Positions 1 to 3,702 of a DNA stretch of 6,629 bases are shown piece by piece. The position numbers and the translations under genes are program-made. Within the stretch, counting starts at the first letter, position 1. Every line of letters begins with the position of its first letter. This DNA is from Nanobdellota archaeon. Lineage in GTDB: Archaea > Nanobdellota > Nanobdellia > Pacearchaeales > GW2011-AR1. Where the stretch lies: positions 1 through 6,629 of the forward strand of contig JAGVIM010000043.1 in the NCBI GenBank assembly GCA_020056045.1, written 5' to 3'. The notes under the pieces are model-generated. The model saw nothing but the letters and a program-made list of their open reading frames with translations, did no database searches and was not told the DNA's origin.

Positions 1-551
1 GTAAGAATCATAACTGGGAAGTTGTAGGAATTTATACTGAGCAGGTATCAGCTTTTAAGAAAGATGTTAAACGAGAGCAGAGAGATATTGTTGTTGAGAA
101 AGCAAGATTAGGAGAAGCACAGCATATTGTTGTTTGGGCATTTGATAGGTGGGTTAGGAATAGAGACACACTGGTAGAAGATGTTACAACTTTGATTAAT
201 TATGGCTGTCAGTTGCATAGTGTAAAAGATGCATGGCTAGAAAGCGTTAACATAGAAGGACCATTAGGTAAGACTATCAGAGAGTTTCTATTGGGATTGG
301 TTGGAAGCCTGGCAGAGATGGAGTCTAGTAGGAGAAGTGAGCGTATATTTCTAGGCAAACAAAGAACTAAGAAGAGACAAGGCAGGAAACCATTGAAGTT
401 GGATACTGAATTAATACTTGAGCTGCATAAGAAAGGACTATCTTCTTATAAGATAAGTGAGGAATACAACCAACTCCACAAGCCACATATCTCCCACATG
501 ACTATTTACAATCTAATTAAAAAACAAGATAAACTGAAAGGGGGTAAATAA
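1..551 (+). CDS. Serine site-specific recombinase (resolvase/invertase family), N-terminus missing
   Basis: This is the 3' part of a resolvase-type recombinase gene that enters the window already open; the first complete codon is at position 3 and the stop is TAA at 549-551. The 182 visible residues contain the second half of the catalytic domain. An arginine near visible residue 24 matches the conserved R after the mobile loop. The DRWVRN segment (residues 48-53) matches the DRLxR motif that binds the scissile phosphate. The AEMESSRRSER helix matches the long dimer helix that usually reads AExExxxxxER. The nucleophilic serine and about 40 residues before it lie outside the window. After a basic linker containing GRKP, the last 45 or so residues form a predicted helix-turn-helix, as in small Hin/resolvase enzymes. 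It is therefore a short recombinase rather than a large phage-type serine integrase. It would cut and rejoin DNA at a specific site. No partner site is certain. Whether the upstream part is intact cannot be judged. Confidence 0.88.
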   Translation, partial: KNHNWEVVGIYTEQVSAFKKDVKREQRDIVVEKARLGEAQHIVVWAFDRWVRNRDTLVEDVTTLINYGCQLHSVKDAWLESVNIEGPLGKTIREFLLGLVGSLAEMESSRRSERIFLGKQRTKKRQGRKPLKLDTELILELHKKGLSSYKISEEYNQLHKPHISHMTIYNLIKKQDKLKGGK

Positions 552-555
552 TAAA

Positions 556-807
556 ATGCGTTTCTGTTTAAATATGGGAGAATCAGATACTTGCGAAGTC
601 AAAAGAATAAAGATTGGTAAGAAAATCTACAACAGGGTAGATGACTACTTTGATGTTAATGAGAGATGTCATGATTGCGGAATACTTAACAAGAAAGGTA
701 ACATACATCATATGGGTTGTGATATGGAGATGTGTCCTAAATGTGGAAAACAATTATTAATCTGTCAAATGTTTGGCGATTGTGATTTTAAGGACTTTGT
801 TGATTGA
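556..807 (+). CDS. Small cysteine-rich zinc-binding protein (83 aa)
   Basis: The protein has 83 residues. A short beta-like N-terminal half is followed by a dense metal-binding half: C38-x2-C41, H51-H52, C55, C60-x2-C63, C70 and C76. The core, GN-HH-GCD-x3-CPKCGKQ, matches a small zinc-ribbon family I recall from phages, mobile elements and bacterial or archaeal metagenomes, whose function is unknown to me. The last CxxC resembles a rubredoxin-type knuckle. Its ATG lies 4 nt after the recombinase stop, and a G-rich run (541-544) inside the recombinase end could serve as the ribosome binding site, though the spacing of about 11 nt is long. The two genes are therefore probably cotranscribed. 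A second in-frame ATG at 574 would remove six residues without touching the metal site. A role in nucleic-acid binding or in helping the recombinase is only a guess from context. Confidence 0.8.
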   Translation: MRFCLNMGESDTCEVKRIKIGKKIYNRVDDYFDVNERCHDCGILNKKGNIHHMGCDMEMCPKCGKQLLICQMFGDCDFKDFVD

Positions 808-823
808 GTATAAATAAATTATG

Positions 824-981
824 ATGCCCTTTACAACTAGTATTTTGTTTAGCAACTTCCTTATGAAATAATTTTTAAATTATTTTACATTTTCCTAAGG
901 AGTTTCTTATTATTAGTTAGAGTGACTATGTTTGTGAGATAGCCAGATAGGATTTGCCAATTAATCAATACTAGAGGGCAT
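824..981. other. Long-range dyad enclosing nested hairpins; candidate structured RNA or small inverted-repeat element
   Basis: The non-coding stretch after the zinc protein is closed by an imperfect inverted repeat. ATGCCCT (824-830) pairs with AGGGCAT (975-981), and CTAGTATT (837-844) pairs with AATACTAG (967-974). That makes 15 perfect pairs interrupted only by a 6-nt bulge, TTACAA (831-836). Inside, 854-863 pairs with 896-904 over 9 bp with one bulged T. That stem encloses an AT-only hairpin, 866-874 with 877-885. A TATA-like TATAAATAA (809-817) lies about 25 bp before position 837, and a T-run follows at 1012-1016, so a transcript of roughly 837-1016 is possible. No tRNA T-loop, C/D box or known ribozyme core was recognised. 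It may instead be a small non-autonomous inverted-repeat element; I see no clear target-site duplication. Strand and function are unknown. Confidence 0.35.
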
Positions 982-1019
982 AATGCTGAAAATTTGTAGG
1001 CCATCATCATCTTTTTATT

Positions 1020-1045
1020 ATAGGATACTCATAAGAGTATCTTAT
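1020..1045. other. 11-bp hairpin with ATAA loop
   Basis: Positions 1020-1030 pair with 1035-1045. The core is GATACTC/GAGTATC, perfect over 7 bp, and it extends outward through one G-T wobble to 11 bp around a 4-nt loop. An AGGAT at 1022-1026 in the left arm could alternatively pair with ATCCT at 1053-1057, just before a TTTT run, giving two mutually exclusive folds. It could be part of a leader, the 3' end of an upstream transcript, or a DNA-binding dyad. No gene lies between 808 and 1121, so this and the dyad at 824-981 are the only structure I see there. Confidence 0.4.
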
Positions 1046-1079
1046 CGGAGAAATCCTTTTAAACTTTAGTAGGGTAAGC

Positions 1080-1090
1080 TTAATATAAAA
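1080..1090 (+). promoter_or_regulatory. Putative archaeal TATA box for the gene at 1122
   Basis: TTAATATAAAA is centred about 36 bp before the ATG at 1122. With the usual spacing of about 25 bp from box to start site, transcription would begin near 1111, leaving a leader of only about 10 nt. This supports the ATG at 1122 over the upstream GTG at 1095. No clear BRE element was recognised. Confidence 0.4.
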
Positions 1091-1121
1091 AAGGGTGAAA
1101 AACCCGACGAGGAACATAAAA

Positions 1122-1373
1122 ATGTCAAGAAGACCCTATTATAAAAAAACAATTTATTACGACGAAACTTTTGTTCAAGACATAGAGTTATTTGAGAAGT
1201 TAATTATGCATGACTCACAATTGAATCAAATAAAACTTCAGAATGACCAACAAAGATTTTCGATAATGATGCGTATATTAATAAGGAGCTATAATCGAAA
1301 TCACGCTCCGATTTCTACACCAAAGGTTGTTGCCAAAGAGATTAAGAATGAAACAATAACAAAAGATAAATAA
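1122..1373 (+). CDS. Small basic protein of unknown function (83 aa)
   Basis: I do not recognise the family. The protein starts MSRRPYYKK, has a predicted mainly helical middle (DETFVQDIELFEKLIMHDSQ and on to MMRILIRSY), and ends in a charged, lysine-rich tail. There are no cysteines, signal peptide or membrane span. The helical middle, with a short strand-like YYKKTIYYD before it, could be a small DNA-binding or assembly domain, but this is not established. The ATG at 1122 is preferred because GAGG (1109-1112) precedes it at good spacing and the TATA-like box is correctly placed. The in-frame GTG at 1095 has poor spacing from its purine run. The next gene begins 11 nt after the stop, so the two form an operon. 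Confidence 0.62.
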   Translation: MSRRPYYKKTIYYDETFVQDIELFEKLIMHDSQLNQIKLQNDQQRFSIMMRILIRSYNRNHAPISTPKVVAKEIKNETITKDK

Positions 1374-1384
1374 AAGAGGTGAAG

Positions 1385-2074
1385 ATGAGACCTTGCTATA
1401 TTCAAATTAAGAAGGGAGAGAAAGTTCCTACAAAAAGAGGCAGAAGAGAAAGAACTGACTGGCATCTATTAGAAACAATGCAATATGAAGACACTGCTCG
1501 ATTGTTTGTTTCTTTAGGTGGAGAACCAATTGAAACAGACTTTGATTTTATTAAAGCCATCTATGATGAATATGGGGAAGGCATTTATTCTTGTGTAGCT
1601 GGGAAGAAAGGCAGAAGAGGATTCTGGAGTTTCCTTTTGTTTGAAATTAAAAAAGACGGAACATGCTTTAGATTTTTTAGAAACAATCCTTTTGATAAAA
1701 GACGAAGACAGAAGAGGAATGATATTATTGCTGAGTTAAGTGAACTTCAAAGCGAGGTTCCTTTGACTGATGCTGCTGAAATAGAAAAGCAGATTGATGA
1801 TGAGTTTATAGGAGAGGAATTTGACCAAATGTTAAACAAGATCTTTATTGGTGGTAAAAGATATGGACCTTTTCCCTACCTGCGCTCTACTATGAAAGTC
1901 GGTAAGCATGAGAACCTTAAACCTAAGCAACAGCCTACCCCTAATTTCTGGGGACTGGGGGAGAAGACTGAAGAGGAAATTGAGCGAGAGGAAGAACAAA
2001 GACAAGCAGATGAAGAAGAACAGAAAAGATTTGCTGATTCTTTTAAATTATTTCCCGATGCAGAAGAAGAGTAA
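1385..2074 (+). CDS. Protein of unknown function with basic N-terminus and acidic tail (229 aa)
   Basis: I do not recognise the family. Residues 9-24 are strongly basic (KKGEK, KRGRRER). Residues 50-100 form a compact, probably alpha/beta domain with a YGEG motif (63-66) and then KKGRRGFW followed by alternating strands ending FRFFRNNPF. Residues 104-150 are charged and helical, possibly a coiled coil. Residues 185-229 are a low-complexity tail dominated by glutamate. Such a basic core with an acidic tail is often seen in nucleic-acid-associated or virus and plasmid proteins, but no function is shown. The ATG at 1385 is chosen because GAGG (1376-1379) lies 5 nt before it. The alternative GTG at 1379 sits inside that ribosome binding site and would add only two residues. 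It is the second gene of a two-gene unit. Confidence 0.72.
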   Translation: MRPCYIQIKKGEKVPTKRGRRERTDWHLLETMQYEDTARLFVSLGGEPIETDFDFIKAIYDEYGEGIYSCVAGKKGRRGFWSFLLFEIKKDGTCFRFFRNNPFDKRRRQKRNDIIAELSELQSEVPLTDAAEIEKQIDDEFIGEEFDQMLNKIFIGGKRYGPFPYLRSTMKVGKHENLKPKQQPTPNFWGLGEKTEEEIEREEEQRQADEEEQKRFADSFKLFPDAEEE

Positions 2075-2083
2075 TTGGGATAC

Positions 2084-2094
2084 AAATAAATAAT
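2084..2094 (+). promoter_or_regulatory. Putative TATA box for the small gene at 2114
   Basis: AAATAAATAAT is centred 25 bp before the ATG at 2114, and no Shine-Dalgarno sequence lies between them. This is the geometry of a leaderless archaeal gene. The region is AT-rich throughout, so the box alone is weak evidence. Confidence 0.35.
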
Positions 2095-2113
2095 AGTGTA
2101 GATTTATTTTATT

Positions 2114-2284
2114 ATGAAAATCATTATAACTATTAAGGATAAGAATTTAGACAAGACGGTAGATGATGTTTTAAATATAGGTTCTATGTTACAAAAGAAG
2201 TATAAAGGTTTTAAGGTGGGTAGATGCAAGTGTATGGAAGATGGAACTATGTTAATACTGGAGAGGCAATCGGAAGATTTATAA
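2114..2284 (+). CDS. Small protein of unknown function (56 aa), probably leaderless
   Basis: This 56-codon frame runs from ATG to TAA. It begins with a strand-like MKIIITIKD, continues with an amphipathic helix (DDVLNIGSMLQKKY), and ends with a second strand pair around two cysteines (CKC, residues 38-40) and EDGTMLILE. The alternation of a strand, a helix and two strands reads like a small globular protein of the kind often encoded by viruses and plasmids. No family is recognised. It has no ribosome binding site, but a TATA-like box sits 25 bp upstream. The minus-strand open frame over the same stretch (2104-2349) has a lower-complexity composition and is judged a shadow. The gene ends 3 nt before the first palindrome of the next promoter. 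Confidence 0.5.
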   Translation: MKIIITIKDKNLDKTVDDVLNIGSMLQKKYKGFKVGRCKCMEDGTMLILERQSEDL

Positions 2285-2286
2285 AC

Positions 2287-2323
2287 ATTCATTAATAATG
2301 AATAATTATTCACTTTAAGTGAA
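2287..2323 (+). promoter_or_regulatory. Two tandem palindromes flanking a TATA-like box: candidate operator of the MNT-HEPN pair
   Basis: Dyad 1 is ATTCATT-AAT-AATGAAT (2287-2303) and dyad 2 is TTCACTT-T-AAGTGAA (2309-2323). Both fit TTCA-N7-TGAA, and their centres (2295 and 2316) are 21 bp apart, two helical turns. Between them lies AATAATTATT (2301-2310), a TATA-like box about 27 bp before the ATG at 2333. A dimeric regulator on both sites would sit on one face of the DNA and block TBP or TFB. The downstream gene encodes a winged helix, so autoregulation is the natural inference. Confidence 0.55.
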
Positions 2324-2332
2324 AGATATAAC

Positions 2333-2917
2333 ATGATACCTAAGAACACAAAGAAGATAATACTCTACTTACTGAGGAATTTAGAATTAGTTAATATCAA
2401 TCAGATTTCTAAGTTATTGAATATTAGTGTGGGGAGTTCATTTAAAATTCTTAAAGAGCTTGAGAAGAATAAGATTGTCATATCCTCCGAGTTAGGAAAT
2501 GCAAAATTCTATCAAATTAATCTCAATAATGAAGAGACAATAAAATGGTGTGAAATTCTTTTATCAGAAGAAAGAAGAAACCTAAACGGATACTCAAAGA
2601 TTTATGCAGAAGAAATACAAAAATTTGAACACGCTGAGCCGATTATATTATTTGGTTCTGTTTTAACTAATAAGGATTTTAATGATGTGGATGTTCTGTT
2701 TATAACAAATAAACCTAAAGAGGTTACAAAATTTTGTTTAAATCTATCTAAAATTAGAACTAAACCAGTTGTTCCATTGATACTGAAGAAAGAAGATTTT
2801 ATTAAAGAGATTAAAAATAATAAAGAAGTAGCTTTAAATATCTTAAAAACAGGAGCTATATTAAGAGGAGAATCAGTATTATTAAAGATGTTAAAAAATG
2901 TCAAACAACAAAGATAG
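2333..2917 (+). CDS. Winged-helix / minimal nucleotidyltransferase (MNT) fusion, candidate antitoxin
   Basis: The protein has 194 residues and two domains. Residues 1-65 form a winged helix: helix-turn-helix around NINQISKLLNISVGSSFKILKELEKN, then a wing near SSELGNAKFYQIN. Residues 100-194 form a polymerase-beta-type minimal nucleotidyltransferase with LFGS (106-109) and DVD (118-120), ending in the ILKTGAILRGE helix typical of the family. Known MNT antitoxins carry GSx10DxD and AMPylate a tyrosine of a HEPN toxin. Here the spacing is GSx8DxD, and I see no obvious third aspartate in the later strand (VVPLIL), so activity is uncertain. The ATG at 2333 has no ribosome binding site but lies at leaderless distance from a TATA-like box flanked by two palindromes. 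Its 3' end overlaps the HEPN gene by 20 nt, so the two are translated from one message. The winged helix probably binds the upstream operator. A defence or stress role is inferred from the pairing. Confidence 0.82.
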   Translation: MIPKNTKKIILYLLRNLELVNINQISKLLNISVGSSFKILKELEKNKIVISSELGNAKFYQINLNNEETIKWCEILLSEERRNLNGYSKIYAEEIQKFEHAEPIILFGSVLTNKDFNDVDVLFITNKPKEVTKFCLNLSKIRTKPVVPLILKKEDFIKEIKNNKEVALNILKTGAILRGESVLLKMLKNVKQQR

Positions 2918-3374
2918 GTTAAGTTGGTGTCTTGAAAGTGAAAAGAGGATGAGAAAGATTAAACCAAATGACAAACTTTCTAAAGAGCATATTGAGAAGG
3001 CAAAGCATAACTTAAAGGCAGCTGATTATAATGTTCAAGGACACTTTGATGATTGGGCAGTATCTCAATCTTACTACGCTATGTATCACTCACTTTTAGC
3101 AATTCTGTTTAAGAAAGGCTTTGAATCAAAGAATCACGAGTGCACAATAAGCACAGTAGAATTTTTAATTGAAACTAAAGAAATTAATCTGAGTATGGAA
3201 GATATGTCTTTTATCAGAACAACTGAACAGATGACAACTAAAGATGCAAAATCATTAAGAGAAGAATTTCAGTACGGCACAAAAACAGATGTAAATAAAG
3301 TCCTACTTACTGAACTCCTACAAAAGTCAAAAGCAATAGTTGAAAAGATAGAAGTTATGTTAAGTGAGATGTGA
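2898..3374 (+). CDS. HEPN-domain protein, candidate toxin partner of the MNT
   Basis: The protein has 158 residues and is all-helical. After about 25 variable residues, the HEPN core runs from residue 28 to the end. Its marks are EHIEKAKHNLKAADY, then WAVSQSYYAMYHSLLAILFKKG (53-74), H80, and the late helix R121-EEFQYG. In ribonuclease HEPN toxins the late motif is Rx4-6H. Here a tyrosine (Y126) stands where that histidine would be and no histidine follows, as in the non-RNase HEPN group that usually reads RxxADY. It may therefore act by another mechanism, be a structural partner, or be inactive. Y59, Y60, Y63 and Y126 are candidate AMPylation targets by analogy with known MNT-HEPN systems. 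The ATG at 2898 lies inside the MNT gene with no clear ribosome binding site, which fits translational coupling. An ATG at 2949 would spare the domain but has poorer spacing. Confidence 0.8.
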   Translation: MSNNKDRLSWCLESEKRMRKIKPNDKLSKEHIEKAKHNLKAADYNVQGHFDDWAVSQSYYAMYHSLLAILFKKGFESKNHECTISTVEFLIETKEINLSMEDMSFIRTTEQMTTKDAKSLREEFQYGTKTDVNKVLLTELLQKSKAIVEKIEVMLSEM

Positions 3375-3392
3375 TTTGAAGAAATAAAATAA

Positions 3393-3438
3393 TAATCAAA
3401 ATTGATTAGATGTTTTAAAATTATGAATTAATCTTTTT
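3393..3438. terminator. Candidate bidirectional terminator between convergent genes
   Basis: TAATCAA (3393-3399) and TTGATTA (3402-3408) form a 7-bp dyad, followed by AT-rich sequence and a T5 run at 3434-3438. It lies 18 nt after the HEPN stop and before the 3' end of the minus-strand ribbon-helix-helix frame. Archaeal termination depends mainly on T-runs, so the T-run matters more than the weak stem. Confidence 0.3.
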
Positions 3439-3598
3439 CTGTTCTACACTCAATAAAACTTTTTATCAATTTAACTAGAACCTCTGTTTTTGATTTATCA
3501 ACATCTATACACTTCTTTGAGAATATTTTCCACAAATCAGTGTCAATGAAGAAACTAACTTGTCTTTTCGACTTTGCTATGTAGTAATCTACAAATCT
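3428..3598 (-). CDS. Ribbon-helix-helix (CopG/Arc-like) protein without an identifiable start codon
   Basis: Reading the minus strand, the 56 codons between the stop complementary to 3599-3601 and TAA at 3430-3428 encode a near-complete ribbon-helix-helix domain. It has a strand RQVSFFI, a first helix DTDLWKIFSKKCID, a turn DVDKSK, and a second helix TEVLVKLIKSFIEC. Such proteins are DNA-binding dimers, often small regulators or antitoxins. No ATG or GTG occurs in the frame, and the first TTG (in DLW) is inside the fold. A TATA-like element (3598-3609) is placed so that transcription would start near 3580, exactly at an in-frame ATA (3580-3578). The simplest reading is a gene whose ATG mutated to ATA. 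Use of AUA, or a sequencing error, is also possible. The preserved reading frame argues against old decay. It is convergent with the HEPN gene and divergent from the surface protein. Confidence 0.45.
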   Translation of the reverse strand, partial: RFVDYYIAKSKRQVSFFIDTDLWKIFSKKCIDVDKSKTEVLVKLIKSFIECRTEKD

Positions 3599-3609
3599 TT
3601 ATATATAAG
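3598..3609. promoter_or_regulatory. Palindromic TATA-like box between divergent genes
   Basis: TTTATATATAAG is close to the archaeal TATA consensus on both strands. On the minus strand its centre lies about 24 bp before the ATA at 3580. On the plus strand it would start a transcript near 3629 and give the surface-protein gene a leader of about 70 nt. A weaker AT stretch at 3653-3661 could instead start it near 3682. Confidence 0.4.
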
Positions 3610-3610
3610 T

Positions 3611-3648
3611 AAATACTAGAAATCTATATCTCTACATTAGTAGTATTT
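3611..3648. repeat. 8-bp inverted repeat in the divergent promoter region
   Basis: AAATACTA (3611-3618) and TAGTATTT (3641-3648) are perfect inverted copies separated by 22 bp. They sit between the minus-strand ribbon-helix-helix frame and the surface-protein gene. They could be operator half-sites, but the region is AT-rich and chance cannot be excluded. The rest of 3610-3702 holds only a four-codon ATG frame (3663-3677) and the ribosome binding site GAGGGG (3693-3698). Confidence 0.3.
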
Positions 3649-3702
3649 TGTAGTTAAAAAAGATGAAAATAACGTAGACTTATGAAAAAAAAGAGGGGAA
3701 AA

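Noticed and set aside
830..980. A tRNA or box C/D RNA.
   Set aside because: There is no GTTCRA T-loop, acceptor stem or C/D box pair; the pairing pattern does not fit a cloverleaf.
983..1069. A 28-codon ATG frame in the intergenic region.
   Set aside because: It runs through the hairpin at 1020-1045, has no ribosome binding site and has no protein-like pattern.
1095..1121. GTG at 1095 as the start of the small basic protein.
   Set aside because: It has badly spaced purines before it, whereas ATG at 1122 has GAGG at good distance and a matching TATA-like box.
2104..2349. Minus-strand open frame of 81 codons.
   Set aside because: It overlaps the promoter and operator of the MNT gene and a more protein-like plus-strand frame; its composition is that of an AT-rich shadow.
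2602..2904. Minus-strand open frame of 100 codons inside the MNT gene.
   Set aside because: The plus strand carries recognised catalytic motifs; the minus frame shows none.
838..3651. TAGTATTTTGT present at both 838-848 and 3641-3651 as possible recombination sites.
   Set aside because: An 11-bp match is expected by chance in AT-rich DNA of this length, and the flanks do not extend the match.
3682..3702. ATG at 3682 as the surface-protein start.
   Set aside because: It would place the ribosome binding site inside the gene and add a very basic extension before an otherwise standard signal peptide.
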